Below, in pieces: positions 54,101-64,000 of a DNA stretch of 64,000 bases (its first letter is position 1; every line of letters starts with the position of its first letter). A program made the position numbers and the translations under genes. Source of the stretch: Porphyra umbilicalis (lineage: Eukaryota; Rhodophyta; Bangiophyceae; Bangiales; Bangiaceae); the NCBI GenBank assembly GCA_002049455.2, contig KV918910.1, positions 62,001 through 126,000 on the forward strand. Direction: 5' to 3'. The notes beneath the pieces are model-generated. The model worked only from the letters and a program-made list of their open reading frames with translations, searched no databases and was not told where the DNA came from.

Positions 54101-54716
54101 GCCGCCGACGCGGCGGGTGCTTCTCCCGGCGGCGGCGGGGCGGCGGCACAGTACGCCGGTGCCGGCGTTGCAGCTGGCGCTGAGTCCGTGGGGGAGCCCG
54201 GCGCGCCCGCCCCACGGCGGTCGCGCGCGGCGGGCGGCGGCCGCGGCGGCCGCGGCGCCGTCGGCGGCGGCCGGCGGCCGCCCCGGCGGGCCACGGGACG
54301 ACGCGGGCGGCGCCTGCGCCCGGTGTGCCCCTTACGCCAGAGACGTGGAGCGGACCGCCCGCGTCCCGCGCGAGGCGCCCGGCCCACCGCCGCGCGCGCC
54401 GGCGGGCGGTGGCCGTGGCGCGGGCGAGCCGACACTGGGTGGGGCGGCCGTGCGCGCCGGGCACGGCGTGGCGGCTGGCGCCGTGGCGGCGGGTGGCGGA
54501 TCGCCGCCAGATTCCTCTTCGCGCCGGGCCCGCGATTCGGCCGGCCGACCAGTGGCGCCGGCGGCGACGGTTACGCCCCGCCCGCCGGCCAGCGGCGACC
54601 CTGCGCGGCCTGCCGGCCACCAGCCACCGCCGCCGCCCCCGCCTCCTCCCCCGCGACAGCCCGCCATCCCGCCCCCGCGCCTGCCCGCGACCCCGATATG
54701 TCCCCCCCTCGGATGA
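51177..54716 (+). CDS. FG-motif and alanine-rich protein with internal 0.94 kb duplication (model uncertain)
   Basis: Not assigned to a family. The plus-strand frame is open from 51177 but has no good ATG, so an upstream exon or the preceding gene may supply the start. It has DACAVSRARFVARAAIASAA, then a Gly/Ala/Pro region with spaced FG motifs (GGRFGAPPGR, PPPFGAAPSAGRFGGRQPAG, GGVFGAPPPAGG), reminiscent of FG nucleoporins. Next is an Ala-rich helical part (AMEGRLERLAAATAAAKRDV, AAAMAAAEAAVDDASYVLAA) that occurs twice because of the tandem duplication. A tail with PCTTILFSGVRVPGPAARRR and GRRHSTPVPALQLALSPWGS follows. Frames change at C and G runs near 52,300, 52,610 and 53,220-53,570. The minus strand is open too but is Arg/Pro-rich. 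Coding strand moderately sure, exact model not. Confidence 0.35.
52018..53893. repeat. Recent tandem duplication, period about 938 bp
   Basis: Copy 1 starts near 52020 (CGTTGGCGTCGGCACCGACG) and copy 2 near 52960 (CGTTGGCGTCGGCACCAACG). They are nearly identical through their length, including the Ala-rich coding part, with differences mainly in C/G run lengths. Confidence 0.85.
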
Positions 54717-55227
54717 GGCTGCCGCCCTGCCGCCCGGGCGGGCCTCGCCTCGCCCGCCGCACCCACGCCTCGCCCCGTTCCCGGCCGCTGTGTGGCTGCC
54801 TCTGTTGCCGCTGCGCCGTTTGCTACCGGGCCGGCGAGCGGGGCGCCCGCCGTCGGCGCCGCCCCTGCCGGTGGCCGCCCCGCCCCTCGGCCCGCCCTCG
54901 CCGCCTGCGGCACCGCCCCCGCGTGCCGGCCTGTGAGGCCCCCTGCTCCCGCGGATCCACGCCGCGGCGGCGGCGCACGCTCGCGCCTGTGCCCTGCCGG
55001 CCCGCCGCCCTGCCACGGCCGCCTCGGCGGAGCTGTGCGCCTCCGCGTCCGCCACGGTGCGCTCCCTCCTGCCCGCCGCCGCCGACGCGTCTGCTCCGCT
55101 CGCGCGCCCGGCCGAAGGGGATGCCGCCGGCGCCGCCCTACCCCCTCCCGCTGCCCCTGCCGTCGCGCACAACTTGGATCTATGACAACCAGGCGCGGCA
55201 GGGGACGATGGGGGGGGTTGGGCGGCC

Positions 55228-55685
55228 ATGCTGGCGGCGCCCCGCCCACCGACGCAGCGTCACGTGGCGCGGGCGCTGCACTGCGCGGCGCTCGCGCGGC
55301 TCACCCCCCCGCTGTCGCTGTTGGACCGCGGACGCCTAGCCGGCATACGCGGGCACGGCGCCGGCGCCTGGCTGGCGGCCTTGCCGACCGTCGGCAGCGC
55401 CGGCACCCGCCCGCCGGGGCCCCTGATGCGCGCGGCGACGCGGGTGTGGCTGGGGGTGCCTCCGGTCGCCACGCACACGCGGGTGTGCTGCGTGTGCAGG
55501 GCGGACGTGGACCCCACGGCGCGCACTTCTTGGGCGACTGCCCGGAGCGCGCGCCGGGGCGCGCGCGCCGCCACTCGAGCATCCTGTACCTCGTGAGCGA
55601 CGCCCTGGCGGCGTCGCCCGCGTGGACAGACGTGGTGCTCGTGCAGGCGAGGCGACGGACGCGAACGCTGACGCACGCGGCGTGA
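55228..55685 (+). mobile_element. Truncated non-LTR-like reverse-transcriptase C-terminal fragment
   Basis: Plus-strand frames carry GHGAGAWLAALPTVGSAGTR, AATRVWLGVPPVATHTRVCC, a CCVCRADVDP motif, GAHFLGDCPERAPGRARRHS and LYLVSDALAASPAW. The pattern 'GAGAWL-LP ... RLGLP ... CxxC ... D-x-G-x-H-x-x-x-C ... RRH' is typical of the region following the polymerase domain in many LINE-type reverse transcriptases. No polymerase or endonuclease domain is seen upstream, so this is a 5'-truncated remnant. The opposite strand is the tail of the PZP gene region. Confidence 0.45.
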
Positions 55686-55904
55686 GTTTCGACGTGCGCG
55701 CCACACGCGTCGGCTCCGGGGCGCTGGCGTGGGGGAACCGCGGCGGCCGCGGCGGCGGTCACGTCGCCCCGCCGCGCCCGCGCTGTCGCCGCCGTCGGGC
55801 GGCACGGGGCGCGGCGGCCGCGCGGCCGCGGGCGCCGCGGGCCACGCGCGGTGCGGGGGCGTTGGCGGGGGCGGCACTTCTCCCCCCTGCGCCATGCGTG
55901 GCCG

Positions 55905-56088
55905 TCACGGCCTTGCCACTGGCGCCCCCCCCCCCCCCCCCCCCCCTCCCCCCTGCCGCGTCGCCAGCAGCGCCGCCCCCGCGTCCCCACACGCCCCACA
56001 CAGCACCGGCTCGAACGTGTCGCGAGCGCCAATGCCCGCCGCCCGCATCCGCCCGTCGACGTCGTCGAGGGGCATGGTTTTGCGGGGC

Positions 56089-56120
<32 letters not shown>

Positions 56121-59100
56121 GGCGGGAAGCCCACCGGCCCGACGCAGTCGTCGCACCACACGCGCGGGCAGGCGGCGCTCGTGTAGAGCATGGAGCCCGC
56201 CTCAGAGGCGAGGCGCCCGCAGCCCCCACGGGTGCGCGGCGCAGCGGTAGCCCGGCCGCGGGAACACGCGAATGGCGCCCGCGTGCGCCGCCGCCGCGGC
56301 CGCGGCGGCGAGCGCCGCGCCGCCCGCCGGCAGCGGCGGCGGCGCCACGACGGCGGCCGCAGCGGCCACCGCCATCGTGTCCGCGTCGGCGATCGGCGCG
56401 TGGCACGCGCGGTGGATGACGTTGGGGCACAGGACGCAGGGGGTGGCGTCCACGGGGGGGGGGGGACCGCCGCCGGCTCGGGCGGCACGGGCACCCGCGG
56501 CAGCCGCACGCGCGGGGCGGCGGGCGGCGGCGGCGGCGGCGGCGGCGGCCGAGGCGCCCCGGGCGCCGCCCCCACCCCCGTGGCCACGGCGCGCGCGGCG
56601 GCGGCGGCGGTGGCCGCCGCCCGCTCCGCGGCGGCCGCCCGCGCATTGGTCGCCCGCGCGGCGTTGGCGGCGGCCGCCGCCGCGGCCCGCCGCGCGTCGG
56701 CGGCGGCGGTCAGGGCGGCCGCCCACGGGGCGGTCGTCGCCGGCCGCTCCCACACGAGGCACCGGCGGCGGTGCGTCCAGCGGCGCCGCCGACGGGGCGG
56801 ACGCCGCCCCGGCCGCCGCCGCAACGTGGAGGGCTCGGCACGTCACGACGCCCCCCCCCCCGGCGAGGCACACGCAGCACGGCGGCCCGCGCGTAGCGGC
56901 GGCCGAGGGGGGGACCCCGACCACGCGGCGCGCGCCCCAGTCGACGCGCAGCGCGGGGCCCCACACCGCACACGCCACGTGCACCCAGCGGCGGGCTACG
57001 CGCCGCCGGCGCGCGTCGGAGAGGGCAAACACCGCGCCGCCCGTCGACGGGCACGCGGCGCACGTCACGGTGCCGCGCGGCACGCCGTCGACGCACGCGT
57101 CGCAGCGCCAGCGGGGCTGCTTGGGGCGGGCGGGGCGGCCGTCCCCCCCCCCCCACCTCCCCGACCTCCGCTGCCACCGCCGCCGCCGCCGATGGCGCTG
57201 CCGCCGACAGTGTCCCCAACCGCCCGGCAGAGGGCGCCGAGGCAGCGACGCGCCACGGGTCACTTGTGCGACGTGTCCACGTCCGCAGCGCCCAGGAACG
57301 GCTCGAAAAACCGCCAGTGGGTGGTGAGGAAGCCGAGGCAGTACGCCGTCGCCGCCACCGCGTCGCGCTTGACCCCGCGGTTGCGCTCCGCGCGCGCCGC
57401 ATCCGCCGCCACCCGCCGCTTGGACGAGCTGACGGCGCCGAGGCCGTCGTCCTCCACCCCCCCCACCACGACGCCGTCGCCGGCGGCCACGGTCGCCGCC
57501 GCCGCCACCGCCGCCGACGCCGCCGCCACGGCCACCCGCGCCACCGCCGGCGCCGTGTCGGCCCCGGAGTGCGCGCCACAGCACGCCACGTACGGGTCGG
57601 CCAGCCCCGCCACCACCGTCACGAGCCACCCCCGCGCCCGCCCGCAGCGCACGTGAAAGGACCGGGTGCAGCGCACGTCGGCGGGCACGCCCGCCGACGG
57701 GGCGGACGCCGCCCCGGCCGCCGCCGCAACGTGGAGGGCTCGGCACGTCACGACGCCCCCCCCCCGGAGAGGCACACGCAGCACGGCGGCCCGCGCGTGG
57801 CGGCGGCCGAGGGGGGGACCCCGACCACGCGGCGCGCGCCCCAGTCGACGCGCAGCGCGGGGCCCCACACCGCACACGCCACGTGCACCCAGCGGCGGGC
57901 CACGCGCCGCCGGCGCGCGTCGGAGAGGGCAAACACCGCGCCGCCCGTCGACGGGCACGCGGCGCACGTCACGGTGCCGCGCGGCACGCCGTCGACGCAC
58001 GCGTCGCAGCGCCAGCGGGGTTGCTTGGGGCGGGCGGGGCGGCCGTCCCCCCCCCCCCACCTCCCCGACCTCCGCTGCCACCGCCGCCGCCGCCGATGGC
58101 GCTGCCGCCGACAGTGTCCCCAACCGCCCGGCAGAGGGCGCCGAGGCAGCGACGCGCCACGGGTCACTTGTGCGACGTGTCCACGTCCGCAGCGCCCAGG
58201 AACGGCTCGAAAAACCGCCAGTGGGTGGTGAGGAAGCCGAGGCAGTACGCCGTCGCCGCCACCGCGTCGCGCTTGACCCCGCGGTTGCGCTCCGCGCGCG
58301 CCGCATCCGCCGCCACCCGCCGCTTGGACGAGCTGACGGCGCCGAGGCCGTCGTCCTCCACCCCCCCCACCACGACGCCGTCGCCGGCGGCCACGGTCGC
58401 CGCCGCCGCCACCGCCGCCGACGCCGCCGCCACGGCCACCCGCGCCACCGCCGGCGCCGTGTCGGCCCCGGAGTGCGCGCCACAGCACGCCACGTACGGG
58501 TCGGCCAGCCCCGCCACCACCGTCACGAGCCACCCCCGCGCCCGCCCGCAGCGCACGTGAAAGGACCGGGTGCAGCGCACGTCGGCGGGCACGCCCGCCG
58601 ACGGGGCGGACGCCGCCCCGGCCGCCGCCGCAACGTGGAGGGCTCGGCACGTCACGACGCCCCCCCCCCGGAGAGGCACACGCAGCACGGCGGCCCGCGC
58701 GTGGCGGCGGCCGAGGGGGGACCCCGACCACGCGGCGCGCGCCCCAGTCGACGCGCAGCGCGGGGCCCCACACCGCACACGCCACGTGCACCCAGCGGCG
58801 GGCTACGCGCCGCCGGCGCGCGTCGGAGAGGGCAAACACCGCGCCGCCCGTCGACGGGCACGCGGCGCACGTCACGGTGCCGCGCGGCACGCCGTCGACG
58901 CACGCGTCGCAGCGCCAGCGGGGCTGCTTGGGGCGGGCGGGGCGGCCGTCCCCCCCCCCCCCACCTCCCCGACCTCCGCTGCCAACGCCGCCGCCGCCGA
59001 TGGCGCCGCCGCCGCCGCCGCCCCCCTCACCGGTTGGCGACGGCGGCAGCCCTCAGCACGAGCTGTGCGCGGCCACGCCGCACCCCCCACACGTCGTCAG

Positions 59101-60127
59101 CGGCTCGTGGCACTCCAGCCCCGTGCCGCACGCGTCGGACTTGGGGGGCCCCGCCGTCAGAGCACCGGCCACGTCTCCTGCCGCGTCGGCGGCGGCGCCG
59201 TCCTGCTGCCCACAGTCCGCCCCAGCAAGCTGGATGCGTCGGTCACATCGGGAGGGCCCGTCGTCGGCGGCGTCGTAGACGATGGATGCGCCGCCGCTGC
59301 CGCAACAGCCGCTGCCGCAGACGCAGCAGCGGCCGCCGTCGCCACCGCCGATGAGGGATACGCCCCCGCCGCCCATGCGCGGCGCGCGCCTGCGCCGGCG
59401 GCAGGCAACGCGTCCCGACGCCTGCCACACCACAACTGTCCCCCCGTCGTGGCCGCTGCGGGTGACGCCCGCCGCAGCGCGCCGCGGCGGCCGAGGAGGC
59501 CCGCTCCCTCGGACGCGGTCGACTGCTCTGGGGCGGTGCGGCGGACCCCCCACAGACAAATACGGCGGTCCACTGTTTGGGGGCACGCCCGCTCCAAAAG
59601 GGCAGGCGCGCAAGCGCCAACTGCAGGGGGGTGTCGCGGGAGCAGCTGCCGCCGCCGCCGCCTCGCGGTTGCGGAGAGCCATTCCCCCCTTGGTGGCCTC
59701 ACGAGGCCTCGAGTCGCGAGTGTGGCACGCTAGCACGCATGCTGCAGCGCGCGGTCGGCGCAGGCGTTTGAGGACGAGTCCCGCGCGGCCGCGCAGGCAC
59801 CAGCGTTGGGCGGCCCTGGCGGCGCCGCCGACCAGCAGGGAGACAAACAGGGCGTTTGGTCGAGACACCCTCGAATTGGCGCCACCTGATGGTTGCGACT
59901 GCACTGTCGCCCACGTGATTCAAGGGTAGGGGCATAGACTGAGGCAAACGCAGAGACCGGCAATCAGGGATTACAGATTGCGGATCAGACGGCCCAGGTG
60001 AACCTGAAGGGGTCAACACTGATCTGGTTCTTGGGGGCGACGAAGCTGTCGGCCGGGCTGATTCAACTGATTCATCTGTGCTCTGTTGCAGGGACCTCTG
60101 GCGACCCTTGGACTTCAATCCGAGCAT
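55905..60127 (-). CDS. PHD-Zn-knuckle-PHD (PZP) chromatin reader with tandem exon duplication
   Basis: Probable histone H3-tail reader like the PZP modules of BRPF, JADE and AF10. A possible first exon opens at the ATG 60127 (MLGLKSKGRQRSLQQSTDES). PHD1 follows: GRCCVCGSGCC, DACGTGLECHEPLTTCGGC, GVAAHSSC and RWRCDACVDG. Then the Zn-knuckle (VTCAACPSTGGAVFAL, WVHVACAVWGP) and PHD2 (PPCCVC, DVRCTRSFHVRCGRARGWLV, YVACCGAHSG), ending LTTHWRFFEPFLGAADVDTS. The knuckle-PHD2 block occurs in two complete copies and a third partial one through a 904-bp tandem duplication. Further Cys-rich segments lie downstream (PCVLCPNVIHRACHAPIADA, MLYTSAACPRVWCDDCVG, EPVLCGACGDAGAALLATRQ). Many exons and C/G runs make the exact model unsure. 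It lies inside the giant element, at the opposite side of the transposase from the H3 variant. Confidence 0.6.
56786..59000. repeat. Tandem duplication, period 904 bp, about 2.4 copies
   Basis: Units start near 56786, 57690 and 58594 (GACGGGGCGGACGCCGCCCC in each). The third is cut short near 59000. Copies differ by only a handful of substitutions and C-run lengths. Each unit holds one exon of the PZP gene (about 58168-58923 and 57264-58019) and one intron-like spacer. Confidence 0.92.
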
Positions 60128-60442
60128 GATTTAAAGGCTTTGTGGAGCGCATTAGTACTGGTGGCGCTCTTCTGCCAGCAGAGCCCCTGCGAACATCGGA
60201 GAAGCTGCATTGAGCCTCCTGTGCGGCAATTGTGTAGCGTTCCGAGCACTGTATGCTCCGATTGATCCCGAATTGGACGGAAAGTGGCCCAGGACGCTGG
60301 GACTTGGCAGCTCACAGCGCTTACCCATTGCTTTTTCCGTGGAATGGTCAATGGAGCCGTAATCTGGGAAGCACCAATCTAGCGACAGTCCGTCTCCAGT
60401 CTGGTATCGCACATTCCCTGGGAGCACCACGCGGTGGGGCTC
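60128..60442. other. Right subterminal region of the giant element
   Basis: Moderate GC, no gene supported; it probably contains the promoter of the minus-strand PZP gene. Confidence 0.4.
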
Positions 60443-60492
60443 TCGAAATTCACCAAAGTAACCAAACAAGCGCGTTGGCAGAACCGCCGACG
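60443..60492. repeat. Right terminal inverted repeat of the giant element
   Basis: It ends TTGGCAGAACCGCCGACG, the inverted counterpart of the left end, and includes CACCAAAGTAACCAAACAAG, matching the inner block of the left repeat. Confidence 0.8.
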
Positions 60493-60494
60493 AT
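60493..60494. other. Right AT target-site duplication of the giant element
   Basis: This AT is followed directly by TGGGCGGTGACAGACGTTTC, the exact continuation of the satellite unit interrupted at 36725. Confidence 0.8.
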
Positions 60495-63400
60495 TGGGCG
60501 GTGACAGACGTTTCGGGTCGCCACGCGCAAGCTACGCATGCACGGGCGTACGTGGGCAGCGCAATCTGGTTTGCACGACACCCGAAGACTCTTGGGGTAT
60601 CTATCCGCCACCACTCAGCATGCGTGGTTCACGCTGACCTGACAGCTGGTTTTCATAGGTGCCTGTATGGGGCGGTGACAGACGTTTTGGATCGCCACGC
60701 ACAAACTGCGGATGCAGGGGCGCACCTGGGCAGTGCAATCTGCTTTCCAAACCACCCGAAGACGTTTGGACTGCTGAAGTGCCGCCCCGCAGCATGCGCG
60801 GGGACGATGCGCTGACATGCCGTATTGGGCGGTGACAGACGTTTCGGGTCGCCACGCGCAAGCTACGCATGCACGGGCGTACGTGGGCAGCGCAATCTGC
60901 TTTCCACGACACCCGAAGACTCTTGGGGTGTCTATCCGCCACCACTCAGCATGCGTGGTTCACGCTGACCTGACAGCTGGTTTTCATAGGTGCCTGTATG
61001 GGGCGGTGACAGACGTTTTGGATCGCCACGCACAAACTGCGGATGCAGGGGCGCACCTGGGCAGTGCAATCTGCTTTCCAAACCACCCGAAGACGTTTGG
61101 ACTGCTCAAGTGCCGCCCCGCAGCATGCGCGGTGGACGATGCGCTGACATGCCGGATTGGGCGGTGACAGACGTTTCGGGTCGCCACGCGCAAGCTACGC
61201 ATGCACGGGCGTACGTGGGCAGCGCAATCTGCTTTCCACGACACCCGAAGACTCTTGGGGTGTCTATCCGCCACCACTCAGCATGCGTGGTTCACGCTGA
61301 CCTGACAGCTGGTTTTCATAGGTGCCTGTATGGGGCGGTGACAGACGTTTTGGATCGCCACGCACAAACTGCGGATGCAGGGGCGCACCTGGGCAGTGCA
61401 ATCTGCTTTCCAAACCACCCGAAGACGTTTGGACTGCTGAAGTGCCGCCCCGCAGCATGCGCGGGGACGATGCGCTGACATGCCGTATTGGGCGGTGACA
61501 GACGTTTCGGGTCGCCACGCGCAAGCTACGCATGCACGGGCGTACGTGGGCAGCGCAATCTGCTTTCCACGACACCCGAAGACTCTTGGGGTGTCTATCC
61601 GCCACCACTCAGCATGCGTGGTTCACGCTGACCTGACAGCTGGTTTTCATAGGTGCCTGTATGGGGCGGTGACAGACGTTTTGGATCGCCACACACAAAC
61701 TGCGGATGCAGGGGCGCACCTGGGCAGTGCAATCTGCTTTCCAAACCACCCGAAGACGTTTGGACTGCTCAAGTGCCGCCCCGCAGCATGCGCGGTGGAC
61801 GATGCGCTGACATGCCGGATTGGGCGGTGACAGACGTTTCGGGTCGCCACGCGCAAGCTACGCATGCACGGGCGTACGTGGGCAGCGCAATCTGCTTTCC
61901 ACGACACCCGAAGACTCTTGGGGTGTCTATCCGCCACCACTCAGCATGCGTGGTTCACGCTGACCTGACAGCTGGTTTTCATAGGTGCCTGTATGGGGCG
62001 GTGACAGACGTTTTGGATCGCCACGCACAAACTGCGGATGCAGGGGCGCACCTGGGCAGTGCAATCTGCTTTCCAAACCACCCGAAGACGTTTGGACTGC
62101 TGAAGTGCCGCCCCGCAGCATGCGCGGGGACGATGCGCTGACATGCCGTATTGGGCGGTGACAGACGTTTCGGGTCGCCACGCGCAAGCTACGCATGCAC
62201 GGGCGTACGTGGGCAGCGCAATCTGCTTTCCACGACACCCGAAGACTCTTGGGGTGTCTATCCGCCACCACTCAGCATGCGTGGTTCACGCTGACCTGAC
62301 AGCTGGTTTTCATAGGTGCCTGTATGGGGCGGTGACAGACGTTTTGGATCGCCACGCACAAACTGCGGATGCAGGGGCGCACCTGGGCAGTGCAATCTGC
62401 TTTCCAAACCACCCGAAGACGTTTGGACTGCTCAAGTGCCGCCCCGCAGCATGCGCGGTGGACGATGCGCTGACATGCCGTATTGGGCGGTGACAGACGT
62501 TTCGGGTCGCCACGCGCAAGCTACGCATGCACGGGCGTACGTGGGCAGCGCAATCTGCTTTCCACGACACCCGAAGACTCTTGGGGTGTCTATCCGCCAC
62601 CACTCAGCATGCGTGGTTCACGCTGACCTGACAGCTGGTTTTCATAGGTGCCTGTATGGGGCGGTGACAGACGTTTTGGATCGCCACGCACAAACTGCGG
62701 ATGCAGGGGCGCACCTGGGCAGTGCAATCTGCTTTCCAAACCACCCGAAGACGTTTGGACTGCTGAAGTGCCGCCCCGCAGCATGCGCGGTGGACGATGC
62801 GCTGACATGCCGTATTGGGCGGTGACAGACGTTTCGGGTCGCCACGCGCAAGCTACGCATGCACGGGCGTACGTGGGCAGTGCAATCTGCTTTCCACGAC
62901 ACCCGAAGACTCTTGGGGTGTCTATCCGCCACCACTCAGCATGCGTGGTTCACGCTGACCTGACAGCTGGTTTTCATAGGTGCCTGTATGGGGCGGTGAC
63001 AGACGTTTTGGATCGCCACGCACAAACTGCGGATGCAGGGGCGCACCTGGGCAGTGCAATCTGCTTTCCAAACCACCCGAAGACGTTTGGACTGCTGAAG
63101 TGCCGCCCCGCAGCATGCGCGGGGACGATGCGCTGACATGCCGTATTGGGCGGTGACAGACGTTTCGGGTCGCCACGCGCAAGCTACGCATGCACGGGCG
63201 TACGTGGGCAGCGCAATCTGCTTTCCACGACACCCGAAGACTCTTGGGGTGTCTATCCGCCACCACTCAGCATGCGTGGTTCACGCTGACCTGACAGCTG
63301 GTTTTCATAGGTGCCTGTATGGGGCGGTGACAGACGTTTTGGATCGCCACGCACAAACTGCGGATGCAGGGGCGCACCTGGGCAGTGCAATCTGCTTTCC

Positions 63401-64000
63401 AAACCACCCGAAGACGTTTGGACTGCTCAAGTGCCGCCCCGCAGCATGCGCGGTGGACGATGCGCTGACATGCCGTATTGGGCGGTGACAGACGTTTCGG
63501 GTCGCCACGCGCAAGCTACGCATGCACGGGCGTACGTGGGCAGCGCAATCTGCTTTCCACGACACCCGAAGACTCTTGGGGTGTCTATCCGCCACCACTC
63601 AGCATGCGTGGTTCACGCTGACCTGACAGCTGGTTTTCATAGGTGCCTGTATGGGGCGGTGACAGACGTTTTGGATCGCCACGCACAAACTGCGGATGCA
63701 GGGGCGCACCTGGGCAGTGCAATCTGCTTTCCAAACCACCCGAAGACGTTTGGACTGCTCAAGTGCCGCCCCGCAGCATGCGCGGTGGACGATGCGCTGA
63801 CATGCCGTATTGGGCGGTGACAGACGTTTCGGGTCGCCACGCGCAAGCTACGCATGCACGGGCGTACGTGGGCAGCGCAATCTGCTTTCCACGACACCCG
63901 AAGACTCTTGGGGTGTCTATCCGCCACCACTCAGCATGCGTGGTTCACGCTGACCTGACAGCTGGTTTTCATAGGTGCCTGTATGGGGCGGTGACAGACG
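60495..64000. repeat. 332-bp dimeric satellite, array 2 (more than 10 units, runs off the window)
   Basis: Same satellite and orientation as array 1, starting with half B. Units alternate between two types: one with GCGCGGGGACG and CTGCTGAAG (331 bp) and one with GCGCGGTGGACG and CTGCTCAAG (332 bp). This gives a 663-bp higher-order period at 60.5-62.5 kb, less regular afterwards. None of the array 1 units in the window carries these variants. Confidence 0.96.

Larger units (their letters stand above)
36726..60492. mobile_element. 23,767-bp giant DNA transposon inserted in the satellite array
   Basis: The element splits one 332-bp satellite unit exactly between half A and half B and is flanked by a 2-bp AT duplication. 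Its ends are inverted repeats of about 50 bp: the last ten bases CGTCGGCGGT/ACCGCCGACG are identical, followed by CCTGCC versus TCTGCC and a shared inner AGTAACCA block. It carries an EnSpm/CACTA (Plavaka-like) transposase (45011-48894), which fits a short target-site duplication. Other content: an unknown multi-exon gene (38298-40188, -), a histone H3 variant (42861-43475), a coiled-coil protein (50255-51130), an FG/Ala-rich protein (51177-54716), a reverse-transcriptase fragment (55228-55685) and a PZP-type zinc protein (55905-60127, -). The ends do not begin with the CACTA motif common in plants. Confidence 0.85.

Noticed and set aside
36726-60492. Classification of the giant element as a Polinton/Maverick or a tyrosine-recombinase element
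   Set aside because: I see no family-B polymerase, retroviral-type integrase, capsid or tyrosine recombinase. The target-site duplication is 2 bp and the transposase is EnSpm/CACTA-type.
36726-60492. The two satellite arrays as independent arrays that merely flank a gene region
   Set aside because: The arrays stop and restart at the same base of the unit with an AT duplication and inverted ends, which independent arrays would not show.
1-64000. tRNA or rRNA genes
   Set aside because: No convincing tRNA A/B-box pair or cloverleaf and no rRNA core sequence was recognised by eye; a dedicated scan could still find one.

Overview
The window is nuclear DNA from a high-GC, intron-containing single-celled eukaryote (protist). 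The eukaryotic genes are COP9 signalosome subunit 2, an SepH/Cdc7/MAP3K-epsilon-type kinase with a long C-terminal repeat region, a DNAJC25-like ER J-protein, a VIP1/PPIP5K-type inositol pyrophosphate kinase, a two-LIM protein, a RING-H2 protein, a PHD-Zn-knuckle-PHD protein and a histone H3 variant. Transcript-like pyrimidine-rich leaders, GTATGT/GTAAGT...CAG introns and long Ala/Gly/Pro homopolymer tracts support this. I cannot name the species.

Layout. 1-29 kb is ordinary host gene space: CSN2 (-, runs off the left edge), an uncertain membrane protein (-), the kinase (+), DNAJC25 (+), an unknown protein (-), a 3.5 kb GC-rich element with short terminal inverted repeats (14.4-18.0 kb), VIP1 kinase (+), the LIM protein (+) and the RING protein (-). 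29-32.5 kb is a graveyard of small inverted-repeat elements, a 15-bp minisatellite and a satellite relic split by a perfect 132-bp palindrome flanked by TA. 32.6-36.7 kb and 60.5-64 kb are arrays of one 332-bp satellite, itself a dimer of two related half-units of 158 and 174 bp.

The main discovery is what separates the two arrays. Array 1 stops and array 2 resumes at the same point of the 332-bp unit, with only a 2-bp AT duplicated. The 23,767 bp in between (36,726-60,492) have imperfect terminal inverted repeats of about 50 bp ending in CGTCGGCGGT. This is a giant DNA transposon sitting in a satellite array. It carries a multi-exon EnSpm/CACTA (Plavaka-like) transposase with an N-terminal C2H2 finger. 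It also carries its own divergent histone H3, with K4 and K36 kept and K9 and K27 replaced, and a PHD-Zn-knuckle-PHD (PZP) protein of the type known to read H3 tails. The rest is an unknown multi-exon gene, a proline-rich coiled-coil protein, an FG/alanine-rich protein and a truncated reverse-transcriptase fragment. Two of these genes have recent tandem duplications of about 0.9 kb.

Working idea (inference): the element may modify or read the chromatin of its satellite home with a private H3 and H3 reader. Many GC-rich genes change reading frame at G/C homopolymers. I read most of these as assembly or sequencing slips, but they limit exact gene models.
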